Shown in pieces: positions 9,041 through 16,459 of a stretch of DNA of 64,000 bases. The stretch covers positions 5,805,501-5,869,500 of the forward strand of contig NZ_BNJI01000001.1 of assembly GCF_016587415.1 (NCBI RefSeq), read 5' to 3'. The notes below the pieces were generated by a model, which worked only from the letters and a program-made list of their open reading frames with translations, searched no databases and had not been told where the DNA came from. The translations under genes were made by a program, and so were the position numbers. This DNA comes from Ktedonobacter sp. SOSP1-85. Lineage in GTDB: Bacteria > Chloroflexota > Ktedonobacteria > Ktedonobacterales > Ktedonobacteraceae. The stretch's first letter is position 1; every line of letters starts with the position of its first letter.

Positions 9041-9492
9041 TATATTTTTTAGACGAAGATGGCTGCTTTTGGGGGCTTATTGTGCTGTGGATAAGCCATG
9101 TCAAAACTCATTATGTAAACCCTACTGTTTGTCTCGGATACTCATTTCAAAGTGAAGAAACTGAGACGTTGATTTTGGCACATTTTTTGAGATAGCCCAA
9201 CAATTTTCTTCTTCCACAAGCTTCTGGCCTTTCTCCACGCAAGAAAAGGAGAGCCATGAGTGCCAGAAAACGGTCGCTTGATGAGACTGCTCAGTCATTT
9301 TTAACCCAGACTTGTTGCTATCAACGCTCGTGGAAACAATGCCCACCCATGCTGAGGTATCTCCCAGATACCTCCAAAATCTGTGCCGACTTTATGGGGT
9401 CAGCGTATCCAAACCTGAAAACGGTACGCTGACCCCATATTGCTCAACTCACGAATTGGCGAAGCTTCGAGACGCCTGCTCAAGCAAGGGCA
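9041..9492. other. Intergenic region upstream of the recombinase trio
   Basis: No gene is supported here. The region holds the promoter side of the recombinase operon and a perfect inverted repeat at 9393-9439. Short open frames in it lack ribosome binding sites. Confidence 0.4.
9393..9439. repeat. Perfect 15-bp inverted repeat with a 17-bp loop
   Basis: TATGGGGTCAGCGTA at 9393-9407 is repeated in inverse orientation at 9425-9439. No uridine run follows on either strand, so a standard intrinsic terminator is unlikely. It lies between the end of the TetR gene and the Tn554-like operon, and could be a transposon end, a recombination site or a structured RNA element. Confidence 0.6.
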
Positions 9493-10155
9493 TCATCGCT
9501 CTTCTTGATTGTTGTTCTCAGAGGTAGCTACTGCGCCTGGAGACAAGGCTGTTTCAAGAAAGGCCAGCACCGCCTCAATGTCCGCATGATACTCCGCGTG
9601 CAGCGTTACTTCGGCCTGCCGCTCCCGAGGAGGGAAGAACAGGGAGAGATAGATGGCGCCAGTATACTGCGCCAGTTTCTCCAGTGGGATATCCGTGCGG
9701 ACTTCGCCTCGGGATTGCCCAGACCGCAGAATCGCCAGCAGGGATTCCGAAAAGCCGATCCCTGCGCTCAGCGTGCTGTGAGCCTTCTCCTGATGGGAAG
9801 ACCCCTCCTGCAAGGCCCGATAGAGATCAGGAAAAGTCAGAATATGCGTATAGATGCTCAGAAAGAGGCGGTGCAGGGCTTGCAGCGTCGTTGGCTGCAT
9901 CTGGAGGCACGCTTGTATTTCTGGCTGGACGCGCTCTCGATACAAGATATTGGTTAAGGGGACCAGGATCTCTCGTTTCGCCGGAAAATAGTTGAACAGC
10001 GTTGCCCGGCTGACCTCGGCTTTTTCCGCAATCGCATCCATCGTTGTCTGGTGATAGCCAGTTGTCTGAAAGAGCTCAAAAGCGGCATCGATGATGCGCT
10101 GAACCGTGCGCTGTTTGTTGCGCTCACGTAAGGGCAGTTGGCCCGCCTGACCCAT
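9493..10155 (-). CDS. TetR family transcriptional regulator
   Basis: The DNA-binding domain lies near the N-terminus: RTVQRIIDAAFELFQTTGYH, then TTMDAIAEKAEVSRATLFNY and FPAKREIL, a textbook TetR helix-turn-helix. The C-terminal two thirds would bind a ligand and dimerise. The in-frame start at 10236 is possible, but ATG 10155 follows CAAAGGAGAAAG at good spacing and starts just before the conserved domain. It is transcribed convergent in direction with, and downstream of, the P450 gene. Two related 32-bp sites upstream of that gene (11589 and 11902) are candidate operators. Confidence 0.88.
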   Translation of the reverse strand: MGQAGQLPLRERNKQRTVQRIIDAAFELFQTTGYHQTTMDAIAEKAEVSRATLFNYFPAKREILVPLTNILYRERVQPEIQACLQMQPTTLQALHRLFLSIYTHILTFPDLYRALQEGSSHQEKAHSTLSAGIGFSESLLAILRSGQSRGEVRTDIPLEKLAQYTGAIYLSLFFPPRERQAEVTLHAEYHADIEAVLAFLETALSPGAVATSENNNQEER

Positions 10156-10237
10156 CCTCGTCTTTCTCCTTTGTGATACTGCGTGCTTTACTCTGATCCC
10201 TGATTCTACCACACCGGTCAGGGCCTTGCCTCTCAAG

Positions 10238-10261
10238 AAGGAGGCGAGGTACCGCCTCCTT
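10238..10261 (-). terminator. Hairpin between P450 and tetR genes
   Basis: AAGGAGGCG at 10238-10246 pairs perfectly with CGCCTCCTT at 10253-10261 around a six-base loop, just after the P450 stop codon. The uridine tract on the minus strand is weak, so this is a modest terminator candidate. Confidence 0.5.
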
Positions 10262-10291
10262 CCTGGCTTCCTTTTCTCGTCTGGCCAGCTG

Positions 10292-11545
10292 TTAAAAAGC
10301 CACCGGCAGAGCCGTCAAACCCCGAACGTTGCTGCTGATGCGCCAGGTGATACTCTCGCGGGGAACGCCCAGATGCAGGTTGGGCATGCGTGTGAGCAGC
10401 GTGGTAAAGGCGATATCGCCTTCCAGGCGAGCCAGCGGCGCGCCCAGACAGATATGGATGCCTTGCCCAAACGCGATGTGACGATTGAGCGTGCGCGCAA
10501 TATCCAGTTCGTCTGGCTGCGTAAACTGCGCCTCGTCCCGATTCGCCGAGGGGAGTGCGATCACCAGAGCATCGCCTTTTGTGATGCGCTGTCCGGCGAG
10601 TTCCAGATCCTCGGTGGCAAAGCGCGGCACCCCGGTGAAAACTGGCCCGTTGAAGCGCAAGAGTTCTTCGACGGCAGACGGGACCAGGGAGAGATCAGCC
10701 TGGAGTTTGGCAAGCTGATCGGGATGATCCAGCAGCGTCAGCGTGCCAATCCCGATCAGGTTCGAGGTCGTCTCGTGCCCCGCAAAGATCAGCAGGCTAA
10801 TCATCGAGAGCAGTTCGGCCTCGCTGAGATGGTCTCCTGCTTCTTCCATCTGCACCAGTTGACTCGTCAGGTCATCGGCGGGATGCTGCCGTTTCAGCGC
10901 GACCAGGTGCCTGGCGTAGGCATCAAATGCTTGCATGTGCGCGAGGGTCTGCTCATCTCGCCTGCCCATACCACTTATGCCAGTCACCAGCGCCTCGGAC
11001 CAGACGCGGATCTGTGGCCGATCTGCATGAGGAACGCCCAGCATATCCGAGATGACGTTGATGGGCAGGGGATAGGCATAGTCGGCGACCAGATCCATCT
11101 GGCCCTGATTTTGCACCGTATCGAGCAGTTCATCGGCAATGCGCTGAATCTGCGGGCGTAAGCTTTCAATATACCTGGGAGTAAAGGCGGCAGAAACCAG
11201 TCTCCGCAATCGTCGGTGATCGGGTTCGTCCACCGAAATCATGAACGCAGATTGATCGGACGTTGCATCAGCCCTGCTTGCGCGGAAAAAATCTTCCCCA
11301 CCAATGGACGTGGGATTGACCGTAAAGCGCGCGTGATCTTTGAGCACCCGCACGGCCTCTTCCATGCGTGTAATCATCCAGGTCTGGTGGCCCGCTCCTC
11401 CCATGGGTAGTGGGAGAGGCGCCAGAGCGCCTTGTGAGCGCATCTGAGCGAGCATCGGAAAAGGATTCGCGGTCAGTTCGCCGCTCAAGAGGCTGAAAGC
11501 TGTTTCCTCAGACACCGCCGGGGGCAACTGGTTTTCCATCATCAT
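10292..11545 (-). CDS. Cytochrome P450
   Basis: A 417-residue soluble bacterial P450 mono-oxygenase. The I-helix oxygen-binding motif is FAGHETTSNLIG (about residue 244). The ExxR pair is in SAVEELLRFNGPV, and the heme-cysteine loop is FGQGIHICLGAPLARLEG (about residue 355). Length and motifs are those of CYP107-like bacterial enzymes, which hydroxylate small natural products or xenobiotics; the substrate cannot be predicted. A strong AAAGGAG site precedes the ATG run at 11545. It is divergent from the dehydrogenase gene at 12269, and the shared intergenic region carries two operator-like sites. Confidence 0.95.
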   Translation of the reverse strand: MMMENQLPPAVSEETAFSLLSGELTANPFPMLAQMRSQGALAPLPLPMGGAGHQTWMITRMEEAVRVLKDHARFTVNPTSIGGEDFFRASRADATSDQSAFMISVDEPDHRRLRRLVSAAFTPRYIESLRPQIQRIADELLDTVQNQGQMDLVADYAYPLPINVISDMLGVPHADRPQIRVWSEALVTGISGMGRRDEQTLAHMQAFDAYARHLVALKRQHPADDLTSQLVQMEEAGDHLSEAELLSMISLLIFAGHETTSNLIGIGTLTLLDHPDQLAKLQADLSLVPSAVEELLRFNGPVFTGVPRFATEDLELAGQRITKGDALVIALPSANRDEAQFTQPDELDIARTLNRHIAFGQGIHICLGAPLARLEGDIAFTTLLTRMPNLHLGVPRESITWRISSNVRGLTALPVAF

Positions 11546-11588
11546 CTCCTTTTTGCAAGAGCATCTTTTTAATCAAGAGGCAAGGTTA

Positions 11589-11620
11589 TTAGACGTGATA
11601 CAAATTTACATGGAGTCTAA
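11589..11620. promoter_or_regulatory. Operator-like site 1 upstream of the P450 gene
   Basis: A 32-bp sequence begins with TTAGAC and ends with GTCTAA, giving a palindrome, with the core ACAAATTTACAT. It lies 44 bases before the P450 start. A second, similar site is at 11902. Its size and symmetry fit a TetR dimer site, with the regulator encoded at 9493-10155 as the obvious candidate. Confidence 0.6.
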
Positions 11621-11901
11621 CATTTTGGCCACATGGTGTCAAGCTGGTCTTTCACGAAAGAAAAAACGGATGCTGAGAGGACCACGCACGGCTTTGTCTG
11701 GGACATGCCCGAAGATGAGACTGGACGCAGAGGCGCGAAAGGCGTGGGGAGTGCTCGGCTCTCGCACAACGTGAGGCGCGCTCAATCTGGATCGCCAGGG
11801 CGTTGCATACCCTCATCTGTGAAAAGAGGCAACGCGGGCAACGACCATGTCTCTGGCAAAAGCCCTGGCAAAGACCTGCTTGACACCGCACAGTCAAAAT
11901 G

Positions 11902-11933
11902 TTAGACTAAATATAAATTTACATCTAGTCCAT
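11902..11933. promoter_or_regulatory. Operator-like site 2 on the dehydrogenase side
   Basis: This site begins TTAGACTAAATATAAATTTA and shares TTAGAC, the AAATTTACAT core and AGTC with site 1 at matching offsets. It lies on the side facing the divergent short-chain dehydrogenase gene, so both promoters could be controlled together. In addition AGTCTAACATTTTG near site 1 recurs inverted as CAAAATGTTAGACT here. Confidence 0.58.
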
Positions 11934-12268
11934 GTATCTTGCCACTAAGCAGTGGAGTCGTGATCAGGCGGCACTCTTGAGCTTTGCTCAGGTGTGCTGA
12001 AATGCGATGGCTCGCTCCCTGTTTTGCAACGCTGACACAACGAAGAGTCGGTCTCGTTGTTCGCACAAAGAAACCAGGAAAAAACTGGTTCAATCGCTCA
12101 CACGTGTCAATGACACCATTCCTGAGGAGAAATGTTTATGCGGAGCATCCGTGTCTATCAGTTTGGTCCACCCCCTGTCTTCATCGCTACAGCGGATTCA
12201 TTCGGTTTGACGACATCACGCAAGATGTGCGCCTTTTCTTGCGGCATGCAATCAAGGAGGATCTCAGC

Positions 12269-13147
12269 ATGAGTGAGAGTAAAGGCATGCCGCGAACTGC
12301 AGTGGTGACAGGTGGCAACAGCGGCGTCGGTTTGGCCGTCGCTGAAGCTCTCGGCAAGAAGGGCTACACGGTTTGGATCGCGGGCCGGAACGCCGAAAAG
12401 GGCGCGAACGCCGTGGCGCGGCTTCGGCCCCACTGCCCGGCGGGGGTCGCATTTCTGCAACTGGACGTGATGCTGTTCAGCAGCATCGAGCAGTTTGTCC
12501 GCACCCTCAGGCCGCAGTTGGGCGGGCGGCTGGATGCGTTGGTTCACTCAATGGGCATAGTCAGCACCAAAAGGAAGGTGAGCGCCGATGGCCTGGAAGA
12601 AAACTGGGCGACGCAGTTCCTGGGCCGCTATCTGCTCACCGAGGCATTGACGCCGGAACTCTCAACGTCCGAGGATGGCCGCGTGGTCTTCGTCAGCGCG
12701 AACGCACCGAAGAAGCCGCAGTTGTTCGAGGATGACCCCTCGCTCGAAAAGAACTTCAGCACCATGCGCGCGATCGCGCAGAATCAGTCAGCATGCGTGC
12801 TCTATCAACAGATGTACGCGGACGAACATCCGAGTGGACCGGCCATCAATAGTGCTGTCGCTGGTCTGGTCCGCAATACCGGCATTACTCGTGCACAGTC
12901 CGGTTTGACCAGGGCGATCTTCGGCGTGATGTTCCGCCTCTTCGGGATCACGCCTGCGCAGTCCGCGACGAATATCGTGGCGCTCGCCAGCGATCCAGCG
13001 CTCAAGGATATCTCCGGCTCCTTCTTTTCAAAGCCGCAGGACCTGGAGAAGCGTCAGAAGTTGGCGTATGACGAGACGCATGTGGCGTCTTTACGCCGCC
13101 TGCTCGGCAGATACGCAGGCGTGAGAAACACCCTGCTGTCGGTCTGA
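12269..13147 (+). CDS. Short-chain dehydrogenase/reductase family protein, catalytic pair apparently missing
   Basis: A 292-residue Rossmann-fold protein. The cofactor loop TGGNSGVGLAVAEALG is at about residue 14, and IAGRNAEKG suggests NADP binding. The catalytic serine is probably in VVFVSANAP. The usual Tyr-x-x-x-Lys pair is not found: the equivalent stretch reads MRAIAQNQSACVLYQQ, with Ile and Gln at the expected positions. This suggests altered chemistry or a binding role. The start at 12269 follows AAGGAGG at 8-base spacing; a longer upstream frame has no such site. It is divergent from the P450 gene. Confidence 0.8.
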   Translation: MSESKGMPRTAVVTGGNSGVGLAVAEALGKKGYTVWIAGRNAEKGANAVARLRPHCPAGVAFLQLDVMLFSSIEQFVRTLRPQLGGRLDALVHSMGIVSTKRKVSADGLEENWATQFLGRYLLTEALTPELSTSEDGRVVFVSANAPKKPQLFEDDPSLEKNFSTMRAIAQNQSACVLYQQMYADEHPSGPAINSAVAGLVRNTGITRAQSGLTRAIFGVMFRLFGITPAQSATNIVALASDPALKDISGSFFSKPQDLEKRQKLAYDETHVASLRRLLGRYAGVRNTLLSV

Positions 13148-13305
13148 TGCGCAACCATACAGCCAGCCGCCTGGTGACCTTCGTGGCTTCCGCTGACAAA
13201 ACTCAGGAACTCCTGACACATACCACACCCCGATGGTGTTCACCTTTGATGAGTCAGTCGTCATCTGAGAGCAAAGGATTGCTGAAAGAGCATCATTCCA
13301 GCGAT

Positions 13306-13338
13306 CCTCTGCTGTTTGTCACAGGAAACCAAGGTTTT
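13306..13338 (+). pseudogene. N-terminal scrap of a Ham1/RdgB-like gene
   Basis: The frame encodes PLLFVTGNQGF and then a stop. It matches the start (TLLFITGNKDK) of the intact gene at 4336. The bases just upstream are also similar to those upstream of the intact gene. The rest of the N-terminal half is missing before the fragment at 13448. Confidence 0.6.
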
Positions 13339-13447
13339 TGACACATCTCATCCACAACACAATGAGCAAAAACATCGATGAATGCATGTTTATTGTGCCA
13401 TTTATCCTGAAACTGGACACTTTCCATGGGTACTCGACTTAAAATAG

Positions 13448-13786
13448 TTTGTGAAGGCCATCGGGATTGAAGGAATCTATGCACTGGCGGAAACCTTCAA
13501 GAGCACAAGAGCAACGGCGAGAACATGCATTGGGTATGCCGACGAAAATGGTAATGCCCACTTTTTTGAAGGATCTCTCGCTGGAACAGTTATGCCGCCA
13601 CGTGGCACTGATGGCTTTGGGTGGAATGCCATATTTCAACCAGATGGGCACGAAAAGACATTCGCTGAGATGTCGCCGGAAGAAAAAGGTCGGTGCAGTA
13701 TGCGGAAAATAGCCATAGAAGGATTGCGCAACTATCTTGCACAAAGAGCTACAACAGAGGAGGTCTCTCAAGAGGGGATTTCATAG
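13448..13786 (+). pseudogene. C-terminal half of a second Ham1/RdgB-like gene
   Basis: The frame from 13448 encodes FVKAIGIEGIYALAETF, then YADENGNAHFFEGSLAG, RGTDGFGWNAIFQPDG and MSPEEKGRCSMRK. These match residues 80 to the end of the intact pyrophosphatase at 4336-4893. It lacks the N-terminal nucleotide and metal-binding half, so it is not a working enzyme. The first codon continues exactly from the fragment ending at 4192, and the tetranucleotide TAGT is present at both break points. Confidence 0.78.
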
Positions 13787-13794
13787 ACTGCAAT

Positions 13795-14436
13795 TTATGG
13801 CAGCAGAGTTTCCGTTTGTTGCGAAAAGTAGATGTGTTTGAGAAAACGGGTAAAATCTCTCATCTCTTCCTGATATTCGGCAAGCTTTTGTTGCTGTATA
13901 TCCAGAGGAGCACACAAGTAAAAATCATGAGCGCCCTGGTTTCCCATACGCGTTCGACTATGGCCTAAGCGGTAGAGTATCAGTCTTCGATCAAACGAGA
14001 CGACACGGCCTTCGTAGAATCGTGAAAGGCAATCAACTAACCTATCGCGCATCGCACATTGCTGCATTCGTATCTGGATGTTGAGGAGGTGTCTCTCCTC
14101 ATACTTCTCATTGACACGGGTCTGAGCCTCTTCAATCACAGAGAGATCGACTTGTTTTTCTCTGAGTCCCTTCACTTCTCGCTGTAATTTATCAACTTCG
14201 TCACTCACAATGATGTATTGCTTGTGTAATTCTCTACTCGTAGGGTTCCTCATTTCGACATCAACCCATGGTAACAAGAAGCCTCTTTCGTCAATATGAC
14301 CGCCACAAGACTGAGATGTGGTAATGCCTAGAGCATTCAAAGCCACAACAGTTTCAAAAATATCAGTATCAATTGGCATACCCAATCGATCAGTAACTTT
14401 GGTGAATTTGTCAATCAATGCATTCCATTCTTGCAT
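13795..14436 (-). CDS. Hypothetical protein with a coiled coil
   Basis: A 213-residue protein with no family I recognise. The N-terminal part contains LNALGITTSQSCGGHIDE, a cysteine/histidine segment that could bind metal. It is followed by a long heptad-type helix (about residues 75-115: VSDEVDKLQREVKGLREKQV). The C-terminal part is basic and helical. Frame and codon use look genuine. It is the first of a minus-strand series of small genes in this accessory region. Confidence 0.65.
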   Translation of the reverse strand: MQEWNALIDKFTKVTDRLGMPIDTDIFETVVALNALGITTSQSCGGHIDERGFLLPWVDVEMRNPTSRELHKQYIIVSDEVDKLQREVKGLREKQVDLSVIEEAQTRVNEKYEERHLLNIQIRMQQCAMRDRLVDCLSRFYEGRVVSFDRRLILYRLGHSRTRMGNQGAHDFYLCAPLDIQQQKLAEYQEEMRDFTRFLKHIYFSQQTETLLP

Positions 14437-14785
14437 GCAACATCACCACCCCCTTAAAAAGTAATTTCAATATTTCTGTAGTAAATTGTATTTGATATGT
14501 CAATATGCTTTTAAAACCAGATGAGGGGAAATTGGCCACTCGTTCATTTCTCTGCTTACTGAAACGCTTTCCATGTGTCCTTTTTCAATTGACAAGGAGA
14601 GGAAGAGCGTGATGCCACCACCAACGCTTTAGGTGCTCACGTGCTTGAGAGAATCGGTACTCGCGTTCGAGAACAAAGAAAAGACGCTCTCCGCTCTTTG
14701 GAAACCCAAGATTACCAAAGTTTGGTAATGTGACTATTTGTAGAATTGGCTGCACAAAAAAAGAATATTTGACTGGCCCCTTATC
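14437..14785. other. Intergenic region without a visible gene
   Basis: AT-rich sequence upstream of the 13795-14436 gene. I see no supported coding frame or RNA gene. The right edge abuts the strong hairpin at 14786. Confidence 0.4.
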
Positions 14786-14833
14786 GACGCCTTCAGGGAC
14801 TGCATCCTTTCACACGCAGTCCCTGAAGGCGTC
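14786..14833. terminator. Perfect 18-bp hairpin
   Basis: GACGCCTTCAGGGACTGC at 14786-14803 is repeated inverted at 14816-14833 around a 12-base loop. It lies 14 bases after the stop of the minus-strand gene at 14847. A short T-rich stretch follows on the plus strand only, so it may stop transcription from the left as well. Confidence 0.65.
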
Positions 14834-14846
14834 TTTCATTGCCTAT

Positions 14847-15368
14847 TTAGGAGCGCTTCCGTTTCTCTTGTTGGAGAAGGGCTCTCATTTCTTCTTCAGA
14901 AAGGCAATCTGCTGGATGCTCGCTATCAGGCCATGGTTCCTGCCGGGCGCCATCAAGAGCTACTTCGGTGACCACACGCTTCGTGAACCCAAAGGGAAAA
15001 CGGAATGTGGGGTCATCGATAATCCACGCGTGAAATTGGTTCGAAGTGTCTACTTCCCTTGAGCGAGCAGGAAGCAGCTCAACGCCTTCGCATTCTGGTC
15101 CGATGAGTTCGTCTTTGATGCGCATCCTGTCCCTGTACGGCACAAAGATTTCCCTGTCTAAGCGCCGAAACGAGAGGTGGATCAGATCGGGTCCGCCGTC
15201 GTTTGCCTTGAGGCGTCTGAGATGGACCTGATAGCGGCTGTTGAGATAGATCTCACTTTCAGGGTCTCGTGGATCTTGCTCACACCGGACAAATGGTGTC
15301 CAGGGGATGCTCAGAAGATCGTGTGTGTGGGACGGTTTCTTGCGTTTCATCTGTTTTTCTTTCTTCAT
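14847..15368 (-). CDS. DUF7694-like protein
   Basis: A 173-residue soluble protein. The central block runs YLNSRYQVHLRRL, LIHLSFRRLDR, RDRMRIKDELIGPECEGVEL, then SREVDTSNQFHAWI. This is the layout of the DUF7694 family seen in phages and mobile elements, where RDW/RD-RIKNELVGPECEGVEL and DTANQYH are typical. Function is unknown. ATG 15368 and ATG 15350 are both possible starts. A strong bidirectional terminator lies directly upstream, so the gene needs its own promoter close to the start. Confidence 0.7.
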   Translation of the reverse strand: MKKEKQMKRKKPSHTHDLLSIPWTPFVRCEQDPRDPESEIYLNSRYQVHLRRLKANDGGPDLIHLSFRRLDREIFVPYRDRMRIKDELIGPECEGVELLPARSREVDTSNQFHAWIIDDPTFRFPFGFTKRVVTEVALDGARQEPWPDSEHPADCLSEEEMRALLQQEKRKRS

Positions 15369-15416
15369 AAAAGCGACAGGCGATGCCCCAATAAGGCATC
15401 GTCTGTCGCTTTTTTA
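15368..15416. terminator. Strong bidirectional terminator
   Basis: AGCGACAGGCGATGCC pairs with GGCATCGTCTGTCGCT, flanked by an A run on the left and a T run on the right. It ends transcription of the minus-strand gene at 15439-15921. Confidence 0.8.
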
Positions 15417-15438
15417 AACTATTTCTTAAGGTGAGAGC

Positions 15439-15921
15439 TCAGTGCTCATCTTGGTTGTCAGGAGGCGAAGGTTCCTGCTGTTCAGCAAGAGGGGTTCCCG
15501 TTATCCGGTGACAATACTGTCTCGCTGCCTCTGTGCCAAAGAAGCCTGAGAGGATCTCCTGAGCGTCAAAATGGTGTCCAAAACAGGAAACCCCTCCAGG
15601 GGCAAACGAGAGCACCGCCAGGCCCTGCGCAACCTGGTTGAAAAGCTTGGCTGTTTCTCCTGGCACCTTGCTTCGAAAGAGAAGGTGATCTCCTTGTGAT
15701 GTAAGCTGTCTTTCCACGTGACGCGTTGCTTCCAGATCGCTCTCGTCTGGACCCTGCCGTTCGTAGAGTCCTAACACGCGAAGTGGGACGGCGGCACTCA
15801 AGGCGATGGCGAGATGGCTTGAGGCGACCGATGGTTGCTTTGCCACAAGTGGTGCTGTCTGTTGATTTTCTGCCGCTCTTCTCTCGGCACGACGTTGGCG
15901 TTTCGCTTGTCGTTCTGACAT
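15439..15921 (-). CDS. Hypothetical protein with basic N-terminus
   Basis: A 160-residue protein starting SERQAKRQRRAERRAAENQQ, a strongly basic helix that could bind nucleic acid. The remainder is a small mixed domain (LFRSKVPGETAKLFNQVAQG, then CFGHHFDAQEILSGFFGTEA) with no match I recognise. AAAGGAGATAG gives a good ribosome binding site. It has its own terminator at 15368-15416. Confidence 0.65.
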   Translation of the reverse strand: MSERQAKRQRRAERRAAENQQTAPLVAKQPSVASSHLAIALSAAVPLRVLGLYERQGPDESDLEATRHVERQLTSQGDHLLFRSKVPGETAKLFNQVAQGLAVLSFAPGGVSCFGHHFDAQEILSGFFGTEAARQYCHRITGTPLAEQQEPSPPDNQDEH

Positions 15922-15953
15922 ACCTATCTCCTTTTTTTACACAACAGCGCCTC

Positions 15954-16229
15954 CTACTCAGCCGTGATCATGGCTGGGCAAGAGGCAATGACAAGAGCAC
16001 ACAGATGACATGCCTTCTCTGCGTTCTTGGCGTCATGACGATATTCCTCTTCCTTCCCTCCTGCCTGTCTGTAGGCCTGCGCCTGAAACACAGCAGGAAT
16101 GTGATCCGACCGCCATATGGGCAGTGCGTCTTGCTGGAACAAAAACAGCACAACACCTTGGGAGCATGGAGGGAAGAGAAGAGGATGCTGATGAAGTGAA
16201 GCAGGAAAGCTGGCTACGTGGTGGGCCAA
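15954..16229 (-). CDS. Doubtful 91-codon frame after the DUF2695 gene
   Basis: This frame would start at a TTG overlapping the end of the DUF2695 gene and ends with a cysteine pair (EKACHLCALVIASC). Translational coupling is possible, but there is no homology or codon-use support, so it may be non-coding. Confidence 0.22.
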   Translation of the reverse strand: MAHHVASFPASLHQHPLLFPPCSQGVVLFLFQQDALPIWRSDHIPAVFQAQAYRQAGGKEEEYRHDAKNAEKACHLCALVIASCPAMITAE

Positions 16230-16459
16230 TCAATGAGCGTCGAGAGAATGCCACAATCACAGGTGATCCCCAGCCCGCGGAGTTGTGCCAGGTGACTTTC
16301 TACCTCCAGACCCCGACGCCTAAGCCATGTTTCTGTATGCTGAAAGGTGTGATTGCACCTGTAGTGCCAGCCGTTCTTGGTAGGCCGGGCATGACACTGC
16401 TGGGGTTCCTGAAGCCAGGTAGAGAGCGCATCAAATTGGCGTTGATCCAACGTCGTCAC
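16214..16459 (-). CDS. DUF2695 family protein
   Basis: An 81-residue protein. The pattern CNHTFQHTETWLRRRGLEVE followed by LRGLGITCDCGILSTL matches the DUF2695 family, whose hallmark is a Thr-x-x-Trp-Leu segment and a C-terminal Cys-Asp-Cys-x-Ile-Leu. Function is unknown. Its ATG overlaps the stop of the upstream HExxH gene (ATGA), so the two are co-translated. Confidence 0.72.
   Translation of the reverse strand: MTTLDQRQFDALSTWLQEPQQCHARPTKNGWHYRCNHTFQHTETWLRRRGLEVESHLAQLRGLGITCDCGILSTLIDWPTT

Noticed and set aside
10226..11161. Long plus-strand open frame of 311 codons
   Set aside because: It is the shadow of the cytochrome P450 gene on the other strand, which has all family motifs.
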